Source: Pseudomonadota bacterium
Lineage (GTDB): Bacteria > Pseudomonadota > Alphaproteobacteria > Acetobacterales > Acetobacteraceae
Assembly: GCA_021818505.1 (NCBI GenBank)
Contig: JAKADX010000010.1
Coordinates: forward strand, 1-64,000
Length of the DNA: 64,000 nucleotides
Reading direction: 5' to 3'
A program made the translations under genes and the position numbers. Shown here in pieces: positions 28,362 through 39,871 of this stretch (positions are counted from its first letter, which is position 1; every line of letters begins with the position of its first letter). Under the pieces are notes generated by a model. The model searched no databases, was not told the origin of the DNA, and saw nothing but the letters and a program-made list of their open reading frames with translations.

Positions 28362-29332
28362 CAGAGTTCGCCTGCGAACACGGTCTGCTTGATGGTCGGC
28401 AACAGCTTTTCGACGTTCTCGCTGGTGACGACCAGGATCGGCACCGAAGTCTCGCGCGGCACCTGCTCGCCCTTGTAGTGCGCCAGCAGCGCCTTCGCCG
28501 ATTCCACGCCCATCTGGTAGGGCTGCTGCATTCCCGATCCGACCACCTGGCCGGACTTGATGAGCTTCACGAGTTCGGGTGTTCCGTCGAACGCGGCAAC
28601 CAGCACCTGTCCCTCGCGCCGCGCCGCCTTGATCGCACGCAGCGCGCCTGTGGTCGGCTGGTCAGTCTGCACGAACAGGCCGCGCATGTTCGGATTCGCG
28701 GTCAGCATGTCCTGCACGAACTTGAAGGTTTCGTCGGCCGTGTAGGACTGCATCTGCTGCAAGCCGGCCTCTTTCGTGATCCCTGCTTCTTTCATCGCTT
28801 TACGGAAGCCTGCAGTGCGCGCTTGGCCGTTCTTGCGCGCCTGGCTGATGGTCACGAGGCCCACGGAACCGTCCGTCCAGCCTTTGGCCTTCAGGTGCTC
28901 GCCCAGCACCTTGCCGATGCCGTACGCCCCCTCGAAGTTATCGGAAATCACGAAGGAGACGTATTCGCCGGAATTGGTGCCGATGTCGGAGACGATCACC
29001 GGAATGCCGGCCTTCTGCGCCAGCCCGAGCACCGCCGGTGCGGTCGAGCTGTCGGTCGGCGAAATGCAGATTCCGGCGACGCCGCGCGCAATCACGTCCT
29101 GCGCGTTCTTGAGCTGGGTCGCGGCGTTGTTGTGGCTGTCCAGCGCTGTAAAGCCGTATCCGGCGGGCTTGACTGTATTCTCGATACCCTTCGAGAGATA
29201 GCGCCAGAATGGCAGGTCGAGCCCGGGCGTGAGATAGACCACTGTCTTTTCGGCGGCGCGAGGCGAAGTCCTGGGCAGCAACCCTAGCGCGGCGGCACCG
29301 GCCATGCCCTGTAGCAGGATACGACGTTCCAT
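28361..29332 (-). CDS. Periplasmic sugar-binding protein (RbsB-like)
   Basis: The 323-residue protein is a periplasmic binding protein of the ribose/galactose type (Peripla_BP_4). It begins MERRILLQGMAGAAALG, a secretion signal with paired arginines that may be Tat- or Sec-type. The mature part starts near AAEKTVVYLTPGL, with DVIARGVAGICISPTDSS and VLVAAFDGTPELVKLI matching the family's sugar-binding loops. I chose the ATG at 29332 for its GGAGG site 5 bases away; ATGs at 29335 and 29344 are also in frame. It is the first gene of a binding protein-ATPase-permease-glk operon. Confidence 0.9.
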
Positions 29333-29431
29333 CATTCCCTCCATCTGTTTTCGTATGTGACCCGCGTGGAAACGCCTAGCAGCGCATGATGGCGCAGCGT
29401 GCTAAACGGTTCAATGCACCCCGTGCCGCCC

Positions 29432-31261
29432 TCAGCCCTCCTTCACCGCGGCCGTTCCCCTTGGACCGTTGCCGGTATCGGCGCCGCCACCGCCTGCAAC
29501 GGTATCGGACGATGCGTCTGAGCGGGCCCTGGGAAGATACAGGCTGATCGTCGTTCCGTGATCGACAATGCTGTCAAGCGTTGCCGTGCCGCCGCACTGC
29601 GTGGCGAAACCATAGACCTGACTAAGTCCGAGTCCCGTTCCCTTGCCGGCCGGCTTGGTGGTGAAGAACGGCTCGAACACGCGCGCGGCGATGTCGGGCG
29701 GCATCCCGGTGCCTGAGTCGGCCACGCTCAGTCGCACGAACTCGCCGTCGAGACCCGGCGGATCGCCGTTCAGCCGCGTGTTGACAGTCGCGATGCGCAG
29801 GGTGCCGCCTTTCGGCATCGCGTCGCGCCCGTTCACGGTCAGGTTCAGCATCGCCATTTCGAGCTGATTGACGTCCACGGTCACAGGCCAAGTCTCGGCC
29901 GCGAGATCAAGCACCAACTGGCACCGGGCGCCGAGCCCCTGCTGCAGCAGCGGCCGCATGGATTGCAAGGTCACGTTGAGGTCGCAGGTTTCCTGGCGCA
30001 GCGGCTGGCGTCTGGCAAAGGCCAGCAGGGCACGGATCGCCTGCGCACCCCGCTCGGCCGCATCCGAGGCTGACCGCAGCGGGCGCATGAATTCCGGATC
30101 AGTCAGACGCGCCTTCAGCCGGTCAAGATTCCCGATGACGACAGTGAGAAGGTTGCCGAAGTCGTGCGCGATGCTGCCGGCCATCTGCCCCAGTGCTTCG
30201 AGTTTCTGGCTTTGCCGAAGCTGCGCCTCGACCGCCGTGCGCCGCTGCAGTTCGTCGTCGGCCAACTGTGCCGCCGAACGCCACCGGGCGGTGGCGACCC
30301 TCTCGCGTTGCGCCTGCCGTAGCGCGAGCGCCGCGGTGAACGTGAGCGCCACGCCTGCGATCGCAAACACGCTGCCGAGCAGGCGCAAATCCGCATACCA
30401 CCGCGCCAGGGCCGTTGCCACGGCGACGCCGTGGACGATGTACTCATCATAGCCGTCAATCCGGCGCAGCGCATAGAACCGCTCCACGCCGTCCACGGGC
30501 GAGGTGGCACGGAACATGCCCCGCTCCACGCCCGAGCGCGTCGCGCGAAGTACCAGCGAGTTGGGCGGCAGCCGCGCGGCCTCCGGGCGGATCTCCGGCT
30601 GACGCGCCAGGATCATACCGTCGGCCCGTACCAGGGCTGTGACGTTGCCCGGTGCCGGCGATACCGCTTGCCAGAACTTCGCGAGGTGACTCTGCACTGC
30701 CGTGACCACGACAAGGCCATCGAACTCTCCGTTCGCGGAGGTGCGGCGCCGGGCGATGTTGAAATTTGGCTCCCCGAACACCCGGTTGAGCACCAATTCG
30801 CCGATGAAGATGCCCGAATCGTGGTCACGCAGCGCAACGAAATAGTCGCGGTCCGCCACGCTGACCGGGTCGATCGGAAACAGGCGGCTTGAATTGCGGA
30901 TGACGCCGAATCGATCGACTAGCCAGATGCCCTTCATTTGCGGATAGGCGTCGTCCACGCGGGCCAGATACTCGTGCACGGCGGCGGAACTGCCGATATC
31001 CGCCCAGCTCATCCCGGCGATATGCTCGCTGACAACAGATGCGACCAGTTCGTGCGTCTGTAGTACGTTCAGCGCGTTCTGCGCCGAGATTTCTGCAACT
31101 TCGGCAGCCTCCCGCTCGGCCTGCGCGAGTACGCCCGCGCGGTCCACCCACGCGACGGCAGTGAATGTCAGCAGCGGGAAGACAAAGACCGCGACGAGGA
31201 GCGCACGGAAGCGCCAGAGTCCTTCGTTCGATCCCTCTCCCGCAGGATTCGCGTGCGCCAT
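29432..31261 (-). CDS. Membrane-bound sensor histidine kinase with a Cache-type sensor
   Basis: The 609-residue protein has a first membrane helix near residues 18-38, a periplasmic double-Cache/PDC-type sensor (about 40-280, with GIWLVDRFGVIRNSSRLF and DRDYFVALRDH), and a second helix near 290-310. A short coiled coil follows, then a HisKA-type dimerisation helix with the phosphorylated histidine in GSIAHDFGNLL, and an ATPase domain (NLTVNGRDAMPKGG, DSGTGMPPD, GKGTGLGLS). It autophosphorylates in response to an outside ligand. No response regulator is next to it, so its partner is elsewhere. The ATG at 31261 is preferred over the TTG just before it. It does not overlap the sugar-transport operon but could sense a carboxylate or sugar. 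Confidence 0.9.
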   Translation of the reverse strand: MAHANPAGEGSNEGLWRFRALLVAVFVFPLLTFTAVAWVDRAGVLAQAEREAAEVAEISAQNALNVLQTHELVASVVSEHIAGMSWADIGSSAAVHEYLARVDDAYPQMKGIWLVDRFGVIRNSSRLFPIDPVSVADRDYFVALRDHDSGIFIGELVLNRVFGEPNFNIARRRTSANGEFDGLVVVTAVQSHLAKFWQAVSPAPGNVTALVRADGMILARQPEIRPEAARLPPNSLVLRATRSGVERGMFRATSPVDGVERFYALRRIDGYDEYIVHGVAVATALARWYADLRLLGSVFAIAGVALTFTAALALRQAQRERVATARWRSAAQLADDELQRRTAVEAQLRQSQKLEALGQMAGSIAHDFGNLLTVVIGNLDRLKARLTDPEFMRPLRSASDAAERGAQAIRALLAFARRQPLRQETCDLNVTLQSMRPLLQQGLGARCQLVLDLAAETWPVTVDVNQLEMAMLNLTVNGRDAMPKGGTLRIATVNTRLNGDPPGLDGEFVRLSVADSGTGMPPDIAARVFEPFFTTKPAGKGTGLGLSQVYGFATQCGGTATLDSIVDHGTTISLYLPRARSDASSDTVAGGGGADTGNGPRGTAAVKEG

Positions 31262-31600
31262 CAACAGCCCCAGGGACGACGCAGAGCCGTCCCGACCGCG
31301 TTGCGGCTGCCGTCACGCTCTGGCGGCTTGCTCGGACGCGGCTTCATTTATCGTTTGGTTTACAAAGTTCGACTGTGCACATCAAGACAGGGATGGCGCC
31401 CCGACGCAACGGCGGCCAATCCCAAAACAGGCGCGATTTATGTATGTCCGTATCAGAGATGCCGGAATCCGGAGTACTGTGCGGCAGGTTCCCCTGGTAT
31501 CGATCGATCTTCTGATCATCATTGCTACGTTGAATGCAATACGCATTTCCAGACCGTTGCATGAGTTCTGCGATATGCGCGCGACTTTCCAGTCGCATAC
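31262..31600. other. Intergenic region between recJ and the sensor kinase gene
   Basis: These 339 bases are more AT-rich than the surroundings. A 6-bp hairpin (GCGACT-TTCC-AGTCGC, 31581-31596) lies just past the recJ stop and may help end its transcript, though no T-run follows. The rest should hold the promoter of the kinase gene; I see no clear sigma-70 pair, RNA gene, or coding frame with a convincing start. Confidence 0.4.
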
Positions 31601-33385
31601 TTACACCGTCGCGGCGTCGTTCACTACGAAAGTTAGACTCGCGCTGCCGTTCCATTCCTCGGCGCGCAGATGCCCGGCCAGATGCAGCGGCAGGCCGCCG
31701 CGCGCCAGCAGGGCCTCGGCCAGCGGCCCATCCTTGGCGCGAAAGGCCACCGCCTTCAGCCTTGTCCCGCCACCCTCGCCCTCGACGAACGCGCGGATTG
31801 TTGTGCCTTCCTTGCCGACCCGATCGGCTCGAACCACCCGCGCGCGCGGCAGGATCAGCAGCGGCTCCTCGTTGCCCGGTCCAAACGGCGCCATCCGCGC
31901 CAGATGTTGTGCCAGTTCGGTCGTGCAGGCGGGAACCGCCAGGGTGCCCTCTACTACGAGGTCGGCGACCGAGGGAAGCAAGGCCGCCGACGCCAGCCGC
32001 TCGTCCAGGAACGCGTGGAACGCGGCCACCTGTGGCGCGGGCAGCGAAAACCCGGCGGCCATGGCATGTCCCCCACCGGTCGCCAGCAGCCCAGCCTGCC
32101 GCGCCGCGATCACCGCGCCCCCGAGATCGATGCCTGGCACCGACCGACCCGATCCCTTGGCCACCCCATCGGCGATGCCGGCCACGCAGGCCGGGCGATT
32201 GAACCGTTCCTTCAGCCGCCCGGCGACGATACCGACCACGCCGGGGTGCCACTCCGCCCCGGCCACGACCAGTGTCGCGCGGCCGGCCGCGATCTGTGCC
32301 GCCGCGGCCTCCATCGCAGCGTCGAGCATCGATGCCTCGACCACCTGGCGTTGGCGGTTCACGGCGTCCAGTGTCGCCGCCAGTCCGCGTGCCTCCACCG
32401 GGTCGCCGGCCAGCAGCAGGCGAAGGCCCAGATCGGCCTCGCTGATCCGTCCCGCCGCGTTGATTCGCGGGCCGAGCGCGTAGCCAAGCGTCACCGCACT
32501 CGGTCGGTCGCGCACCTGCGCCACCTCCAGCAGGGCCGCGATGCCGGGCCGGCCACGCCGGGCCATCAGCTTCAATCCCTGGGTGACCAGCGCGCGATTC
32601 AGCCCGGTCAACGGCATCACATCGCACACCGTCGCCAGCGCCACCAGGTCGAGCAGCGCCAGCAGGTCCGGCTCTTGCCCCGCACCGAAGAACCCGCCGC
32701 GGCGTAGCGCCCGCACCGTTGCCACCGCGGTCAGAAAGGCAACTCCGGCTGCGCACAGCCCGGTCAACCCGGAGCCGCAATCGAGTCGGTTCGGATTCAC
32801 GGTCGCCAGCACCGGTGGCGGCGGCCCCTCGCTCTTGTGGTGGTCGAGCACAAGCACGTCGGCTTGCCCCCGCAGTGCGCCGAGCACCGCGCCCGCTGCG
32901 GTGCCGCAATCGACGCACACGACCAGCGTCGCACCGCGCGCGAGCAGCGATTGCAGCGCTGGCAGGTTGGGGCCATAGCCCTCGGTCAGCCGGTCGGGCA
33001 CGTATGCGATCACCTCGCAGCCGAGTTGGCGCAGCAGCGACACCATCAGCGCGCCGCTGCACGCGCCGTCCACGTCGTAATCGCCGAACACGGCAACTGT
33101 CTCGCCGCCGCGCACCGCCTCGGCCAGCCGCGCTGCCGCCGCGTCCATGTCGGCCAGGACGCTCGGGTCGGGTAGCAGCGCGCGCAGCGTCGGTTCCAGG
33201 AAGCACGCGGCGTCCTCAAGCCCGATGCCGCGCGCGGCGAGCAGGCGACCGACGATCTCCGGGACACCGAGCGACTGCGCGATGCCCAGGCCAACGCGGT
33301 CCTCGGCTGGCCGCCACACCCAGCGCCGCCCGGTCAGGCTGCGCGCGACGCCGAGGACCGTGCGGTCGGTTGGCGGAACATCCAC
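31601..33385 (-). CDS. recJ: Single-stranded-DNA-specific exonuclease RecJ
   Basis: The 594-residue protein is a 5'-3' exonuclease on single-stranded DNA used in recombination and mismatch repair. It has the DHH-family motifs: VAVFGDYDVDGACSGA, VVCVDCGT, VLDHHKS, and GPRINAAGRISEADLGL, then the DHHA1 part with VVAGAEWHPGVVGIVAGRL and ATGGGHAMAAGF. The start is GTG at 33385, three bases after the end of glpX, so translation may be coupled. The larger frame seen on the same strand (31344-33206) reads as arginine/glycine-rich nonsense and is rejected. Confidence 0.95.
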   Translation of the reverse strand: MDVPPTDRTVLGVARSLTGRRWVWRPAEDRVGLGIAQSLGVPEIVGRLLAARGIGLEDAACFLEPTLRALLPDPSVLADMDAAAARLAEAVRGGETVAVFGDYDVDGACSGALMVSLLRQLGCEVIAYVPDRLTEGYGPNLPALQSLLARGATLVVCVDCGTAAGAVLGALRGQADVLVLDHHKSEGPPPPVLATVNPNRLDCGSGLTGLCAAGVAFLTAVATVRALRRGGFFGAGQEPDLLALLDLVALATVCDVMPLTGLNRALVTQGLKLMARRGRPGIAALLEVAQVRDRPSAVTLGYALGPRINAAGRISEADLGLRLLLAGDPVEARGLAATLDAVNRQRQVVEASMLDAAMEAAAAQIAAGRATLVVAGAEWHPGVVGIVAGRLKERFNRPACVAGIADGVAKGSGRSVPGIDLGGAVIAARQAGLLATGGGHAMAAGFSLPAPQVAAFHAFLDERLASAALLPSVADLVVEGTLAVPACTTELAQHLARMAPFGPGNEEPLLILPRARVVRADRVGKEGTTIRAFVEGEGGGTRLKAVAFRAKDGPLAEALLARGGLPLHLAGHLRAEEWNGSASLTFVVNDAATV

Positions 33386-33386
33386 C

Positions 33387-34394
33387 TCAAAGCGCCGCCC
33401 ACAGCTTAGTCGCGTAGCTGTGGTGCGCCTCGATGTAGCGCACCGTGCCGGACTTGCTGCGCATCACGACCGAATGCGTCACCGCGCCCTGGCCGGAGCG
33501 GCGGACGCCGCGCAGCATTGCGCCGGGGGTGACCCCGGTCGCTGCGAACATTACTTCGCCGCGCGCCATGTCGGAGATCGCGAACACGCGATTGGGGTCG
33601 GAGACGCCCATTGCGCGCGCTCGCTCGCGCTGCCCGTCGTTCTCGAACAGCAGCCGACCCTGCATCTGTCCGCCGACGCAGCGCAGGGCCGCCGCCGACA
33701 GCACGCCCTCCGGCGCGCCACCGGAGCCCATGTAGATATCGACTCCGCTGTCGGGATGCGCGGTCGCGATCACACCGGCCACGTCGCCGTCACTGATCAG
33801 CGTGATGCGCGCGCCGGCCTCGCGGGTTTTCGCGATCAGTTCCGCGTGGCGTTCGCGGTCCAGGATGCAGGCGACCAGGTCGGAAACATCGCAGCGTTTG
33901 GCGCGCGCCAGGTTGCGCAGGTTCTTCGCCGGCGGGTCGTCGATATCGACCACGCCGGCCGGTAACCCTCCGCCCACCGCGATCTTGTCCATATAGATGT
34001 CGGGCGCGTGCAGGAAGTTGCCGCGCTCGGCCAGCGCGATCACGCAGATCGCATTCGCGCTGCCCTTCGCGGTCAGCGTGGTCCCCTCCAGCGGATCGAC
34101 GGCGATGTCCATCGGCGGGCCGCCGCGGCCGACCTTCTCGCCGATATACAGCATCGGCGCCTCGTCCATCTCTCCTTCGCCGATCACGACTGTTCCGTCG
34201 ATCTCGACCGCGTCGAACGCGCGGCGCATCGCCTCAACGGCGGCGCCGTCGGCCTCGTTCTTCTTGCCCAGTCCCATCCAGCGGCTCGCCGCCAGCGCCG
34301 CCGCCTCGGTAACGCGCACCAGTTCCAGCGCGAGATTGCGGTCGGTTTGGCGCTCACTCTCCAGGATTGCGGGGTCGGGTACGGCTGCGCTCAT
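33387..34394 (-). CDS. glpX: Class II fructose-1,6-bisphosphatase
   Basis: The 335-residue protein dephosphorylates fructose 1,6-bisphosphate (in some organisms also sedoheptulose 1,7-bisphosphate) for gluconeogenesis. It carries GLGKKNEADGAAVEAMR, VIGEGEMDEAPMLYIGEKVG, and the metal/phosphate motif VDPLEGTTLTAKG. The C-terminal half includes MGSGGAPEGVLSAAAL and GATGVTPG-like residues (AATGVTPGAML). I chose the ATG at 34394 with GAGGAG upstream; the in-frame extension to 34424 would overlap hom. The order hom-glpX-recJ on one strand is common in alphaproteobacteria. Confidence 0.94.
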   Translation of the reverse strand: MSAAVPDPAILESERQTDRNLALELVRVTEAAALAASRWMGLGKKNEADGAAVEAMRRAFDAVEIDGTVVIGEGEMDEAPMLYIGEKVGRGGPPMDIAVDPLEGTTLTAKGSANAICVIALAERGNFLHAPDIYMDKIAVGGGLPAGVVDIDDPPAKNLRNLARAKRCDVSDLVACILDRERHAELIAKTREAGARITLISDGDVAGVIATAHPDSGVDIYMGSGGAPEGVLSAAALRCVGGQMQGRLLFENDGQRERARAMGVSDPNRVFAISDMARGEVMFAATGVTPGAMLRGVRRSGQGAVTHSVVMRSKSGTVRYIEAHHSYATKLWAAL

Positions 34395-34410
34395 CGGAGT
34401 ACTCCTCGGC

Positions 34411-35699
34411 TCACGCCGGTTCAATACGGATCACGGCGGGATCTTCGAGCACGGCGTCCAGCGCGCCGATGCGGCCGAGCGCGTCGCGCATTGCCGATTC
34501 GCGCGTCTCATGCGTCACCAGCACAACTGGCACTGCCTCGCCAGGACTGCGGCCGCGTTGCAGCATGCTCTCCAGGGAGATCCCGGCATCGCGCAGCGCC
34601 GCGGTCACGTCGGCGATCACGCCGGGACGATCGACCACCATCAGGCGCAGGTAATAGCAGCCGACATGTGCCGTCATCGGAACCGAAGGCGCATCGGACA
34701 ATGCGCCCGACTGCGCGCCCCATACCGGCGTCAGCCGCCCGCGCGCGAGGTCGATCAGGTCGGCAACAACGGCGGAGGCAGTCGGGCCGGCGCCGGCACC
34801 GCGGCCCTCCAGCATGACGCGGCCGACGAAGTCGCCTTCCGCCACCACCGCGTTGAACACGCCATCGACACGCGACAAAGGCGAGGATTGCGGCACCATG
34901 CAGGGATGCACGCGTGCCTCGATCCCCGCTTCGGTCTGCCGCGCCAGACCGAGCAGCTTGATGCGATAGCCAAGCTCGTTGGCGAAGGCGATGTCGAGGG
35001 CAGAGACGTGCCGGATACCCTCGATATGAACCGCGTCGAACGCGACCGGCCGGCCGAAAGCGAGCGCGGCCAGAATCGCCAGCTTATGGGCGGCGTCGAT
35101 CCCGTCAACGTCGAAGCTCGGATCGGCCTCGGCGTAACCGAGTTTCTGCGCCTCGGCGAGCACTTCGGCGAATTCGCGGCCGCGTTCGCGCATCACGGTC
35201 AGGATGTAGTTGCAGGTGCCGTTGAGGATGCCCGCGACGCGCGCGATGCGGTTCGCGGCCAGCCCTTCGCGCAGCGCCTTGATGACGGGAATGCCGCCGG
35301 CCACTGCCGCCTCGAATGCAAGCGGCACGCCCGCGCGTTCGGCCTCGGCGGCCAGTTCGGCGCCATGCACCGCGAGCAGGGCCTTGTTGGCGGTCACGAT
35401 TGGCTTGCGCGCGCTGATCGCGGCCTGCACGACCGCGCGCGCGATGCCGTCCGAGCCGCCGATCACCTCCACGACGACATCGACTGACGGATCAGCGGCG
35501 AGCGCCGCCGGATCGTCGAACCAGCGCAGGCCGGCGATCGAGGTGCCGCGGTCGCGCGTGCGGTCGCGCGCCGAGACCGCCGTGACCGCGATCGGCCGTC
35601 CGGCGCGCGCGGCCACGATCTCCGCGTTCTGGCGGAGCAGCGTCAGCACACCGGTCCCCACCGTGCCCAGGCCGGCGAGCGCGACCGAGAGCGGACGCG

Positions 35700-35703
<4 letters not shown>
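34411..35703 (-). CDS. hom: Homoserine dehydrogenase
   Basis: The 430-residue protein reduces aspartate semialdehyde to homoserine on the way to threonine and methionine. It has the N-terminal NAD(P)-binding GLGTVGTGVL, VTANKALLAVHG, EAAVAGGIPVIKALREGL, GILNGTCNYIL and EADPSFDVDGIDAAHKLAILA. A C-terminal ACT domain (YYLRLMVVDRPGVIADVTAAL) suggests feedback control by threonine. Its ATG overlaps the aminotransferase stop by 4 bases, so the two are translated together. Confidence 0.95.
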
Positions 35704-36920
<1,217 letters not shown>

Positions 36921-36988
36921 GGTGCGGGGTCCGGAACGGTCGAGCGCAGTGTAGAGGAACAGGGCGGCCGAGTCTGGCAATCTCGTGC

Positions 36989-37954
36989 TCAGTCCACCAA
37001 CCGCGCCGCGGCGCCGCCACCCGAGGGCAAGGCAGCGATGCGCACCGCGGCGGGTGGCACGCCGAGCGCATACAGACTGGCCGCGACCGCTCGCGCCCGG
37101 TCGAGCGCCAGCGGCAGTGCGGCGATCTGGGCGGCGATACTGTCGCCGGTCGCGTCGCCGAAGCCGGTGACCGCGATCCCCCGGGCGCCACGGTGCTGGG
37201 CCATGCCGCGCAACGTCGCGATTCCCGCCGCCGGCAGGATGGCGGACGCGGCGGGGAATGCGATGGCGACCGGAGCGCCCGGCGCTGGCGGCGGCGCGGG
37301 CGGCGGAGGCGGCGGCACCAGTGGCGGCGTCGGGGGAATCATCGCAGGGATCGCCACGCCGGTCAGGCGTGGCGGCGCCGGCGGTGCCGGCGGCAGGTCC
37401 GGCATCGCCACCGCAGGCATGACCGCCGCGGCCGGAGGCGCCGCGACGGGACCGGTGTGTGATGTCGGCATCGGGGCCGGAGTTGGAGCCGGCGTCGCTG
37501 CCGGCACGGAAGCTGGAGGCGGCGGGGCGTTGGCGGCCTGCAGGGAGGCATTGGGCTGCTCGTCATCGCTGCCGGCCGCGGCGACCGGCGGCGGCGCGGG
37601 ACGCTCAGCCGGTGGTGGCAGGGTAGGGATCGGTTCGGCGACGTTGGCGTACTGCGCGCTGCCGCGGTCCGTCTGCAGCGTGCTGGCGACCTGTTCCTGC
37701 GCCGCTAGGTTCGTCGCCGGCGGTCGAGGCGGCATGGTGCCGAGATTGGGGTAGGGCGCGTCGGCGTTGGGCGGTGGCGGCCGGGTCAGGGCGATCTCGC
37801 CCCCAACCTGCGCATGGTACCAGTCCACCGGATTGAACGACGGCGGCGCCACGCAACCGCCGAGCACCAGCGCCAGCGCAGGGGCGACCAGCGGCAGCCG
37901 CGCTTGAACGCCGCTTGGGCCAAGGCTAACACCGCAACAGCCTGCACGCTTCAT
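36989..37954 (-). CDS. Proline-rich lipoprotein with a C-terminal OmpA-like domain
   Basis: The 321-residue protein has a signal with a lipobox (LALVLGGC), so Cys34 should be lipidated. A central region of about 150 residues is very rich in proline and alanine. The C-terminal ~95 residues (IAFPAASAILPAAG, GDATGDSIAAQIAALPLALDRARAVAASL) resemble an OmpA/MotB peptidoglycan-binding domain, though the usual NxxLSxxRAxxV motif is altered to LPLALDRARAVAASL. It probably spans from a membrane to the cell wall. It is downstream of, and divergent from, the phaC gene. Confidence 0.7.
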   Translation of the reverse strand: MKRAGCCGVSLGPSGVQARLPLVAPALALVLGGCVAPPSFNPVDWYHAQVGGEIALTRPPPPNADAPYPNLGTMPPRPPATNLAAQEQVASTLQTDRGSAQYANVAEPIPTLPPPAERPAPPPVAAAGSDDEQPNASLQAANAPPPPASVPAATPAPTPAPMPTSHTGPVAAPPAAAVMPAVAMPDLPPAPPAPPRLTGVAIPAMIPPTPPLVPPPPPPAPPPAPGAPVAIAFPAASAILPAAGIATLRGMAQHRGARGIAVTGFGDATGDSIAAQIAALPLALDRARAVAASLYALGVPPAAVRIAALPSGGGAAARLVD

Positions 37955-38055
37955 GTGTCGGGGTGGCCCTGCCCTGGCATGGCGCCCGCCCTGTCATCGG
38001 GCCGGCGCACCGCCCAGATCTAGCAGCGCCGCCCCAAGGACGAAAGGACGCCGCG

Positions 38056-39861
38056 ATGGCCGATGCCCAGAAGCCGGACCAGGTCCCCTTCCGGCTCCCC
38101 GACCCGGCCGAGGTCGGCCGCTCGATGGCCGACATCGCCGAGCGGTCGCAGCGCATCGTCGGCGAGTGGCTGAAGCGGCAGTCGGAGGAGGGTGGCAGCT
38201 CCGGTGCCGACCCGCTCAACATCGGCGGCGCGTTCCTGGAGATGACCGCCAAGCTGATGTCCAACCCGGCCAAGCTGATGCAGGCGCAGATCGGCTTCTG
38301 GCAGGACTACATGTCGCTCTGGCAAAACACCGCGCGGCGCATGATGGGCATGGACAGCGTCACGGTGATCGAGGGCGACCCAAGGGACCGCCGGTTCCGC
38401 GACGATGCATGGAAGGAGAACGAGGTCTTCGACTTTATCCGCCAGTCGTACCTGCTCTCGGCGCGCTACGTGCAGGACGTGGTCGCGCATGTGGATGGGC
38501 TTGATCCGCACACGGCACAGAAGGTGGACTTCTACGCCCGACAGTTCGTCGATGCGATGAGTCCCAGCAATTTCCTGCTCACCAATCCCGAGGTACTGCG
38601 CAAGACCGCGGAGACCGGCGGGGAAAACCTGCTGCGCGGGCTGAACAACCTGCTCACCGACCTCGAGCGGGGCAAAGGCCAGTTGCGCATCAAGATGACC
38701 GACATGGATGCCTTCCGCATCGGCGAGAACATCGCCGTTTCGCCGGGCAAGGTGGTCTATCAGAACGACCTGATGCAACTGATCCAGTATGCGCCGAACA
38801 CCGAGACGGTGCTGAAGCGCCCGCTGCTCATCATTCCGCCCTGGATCAACAAGTTCTACATCCTCGACCTTCGGCCCAAGAATAGCCTGGTGCGCTGGGC
38901 AGTCAGCCAGGGTCATACCGTGTTCATGGTGAGCTGGGTCAACCCCGACGAGCGGCTCGCCGAGAAGGGTTTCGACGACTACATGACCGAGGGCGTGCTG
39001 GATGCACTGTCGGCGATCGAGGCGGCGACCGGGGAGACCGATTGCAACGTCATCGGATACTGCCTCGGCGGCACGTTGCTCGGATGCACGCTGGCGTGGA
39101 TGGCGGCCCATGACGACACGCGCATCAAATCGGCGACGTTCTTCGTCACGCTGATGGATTTCCGCGAATCGGGCGAGCTGAACGTGTTCATCGACGAAGA
39201 GCAGATCAAGATGCTCGAGGACAAGATGAACCGGCGCGGCTACCTCGAAGGCAGCGAGATGGGCACGACGTTCAACATGCTGCGCGCCAACGACCTGATC
39301 TGGTCGTTCGTGGTCAACAACTACCTGCTCGGCAACGACCCGTTCCCGTTCGACCTGCTGTACTGGAACAGCGATTCGACACGGATGCCGGCGCGGATGC
39401 ACAGCTTCTATCTGCGCAACATGTATCAGGAAAACCTGATGATCGAGCCGGGCGGCATCTCGCTGGCCGGCACGCCGATCGACCTGCGGCGCATCACCGT
39501 GCCGGCCTATTTCCTCTCGACGCGGGAGGACCACATCGCGCCGTGGCGCGCCACCTATCGCGGCACGCAAATGCTTCGTGGGCCGAACCGCTTCGTGCTG
39601 GCCGCGTCAGGGCACATCGCCGGTGTGGTCAACCCGCCCGACGGTGGCAAGTACAGCCACTGGATCAACCGCGACCTGCCGCCCCAGCCAGAGCAGTGGT
39701 TCGCCGGCGCGACCGAGATCGCCGGTTCCTGGTGGCCGGACTGGCACCGCTGGGTCAGTGCCTTGGACAAACGGCAGGTGAAGGCGCGCGTGCCCGGCGA
39801 CGGCAAGCTTGCGCCGATCGAGGATGCGCCCGGCAGCTACGTCAAGGTGCAGGCAAGTTGA
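38056..39861 (+). CDS. phaC: Class I poly(3-hydroxyalkanoate) synthase
   Basis: The 601-residue protein polymerises 3-hydroxyacyl-CoA into storage polyester. The lipase-like box is GYCLGG with the catalytic Cys336; the aspartate is in STREDHIAPW and the histidine in AASGHIAGVVNPP. The N-terminal domain (NPAKLMQAQIGFWQDYMSLW, then PNTETVLKRPLLIIPPWINKFYILDL) and the length match class I enzymes for short-chain monomers. I chose the ATG at 38056 preceded by AAGGACG. phaA, phaB and phasin genes are not in the window. It may draw on acetyl-CoA made by the acs-pdh operon. Confidence 0.95.
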   Translation: MADAQKPDQVPFRLPDPAEVGRSMADIAERSQRIVGEWLKRQSEEGGSSGADPLNIGGAFLEMTAKLMSNPAKLMQAQIGFWQDYMSLWQNTARRMMGMDSVTVIEGDPRDRRFRDDAWKENEVFDFIRQSYLLSARYVQDVVAHVDGLDPHTAQKVDFYARQFVDAMSPSNFLLTNPEVLRKTAETGGENLLRGLNNLLTDLERGKGQLRIKMTDMDAFRIGENIAVSPGKVVYQNDLMQLIQYAPNTETVLKRPLLIIPPWINKFYILDLRPKNSLVRWAVSQGHTVFMVSWVNPDERLAEKGFDDYMTEGVLDALSAIEAATGETDCNVIGYCLGGTLLGCTLAWMAAHDDTRIKSATFFVTLMDFRESGELNVFIDEEQIKMLEDKMNRRGYLEGSEMGTTFNMLRANDLIWSFVVNNYLLGNDPFPFDLLYWNSDSTRMPARMHSFYLRNMYQENLMIEPGGISLAGTPIDLRRITVPAYFLSTREDHIAPWRATYRGTQMLRGPNRFVLAASGHIAGVVNPPDGGKYSHWINRDLPPQPEQWFAGATEIAGSWWPDWHRWVSALDKRQVKARVPGDGKLAPIEDAPGSYVKVQAS

Positions 39862-39871
39862 TCGGCAGCCT

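Noticed and set aside
31344-33206. 620-codon open frame overlapping recJ on the same strand
   Set aside because: It reads as arginine/glycine-rich low-complexity sequence and is an out-of-frame shadow of recJ, which has clear DHH motifs.
38020-39570. 516-codon open frame antisense to phaC
   Set aside because: High-GC antisense shadow with histidine/arginine-rich composition and no ribosome-binding site; phaC is certain.
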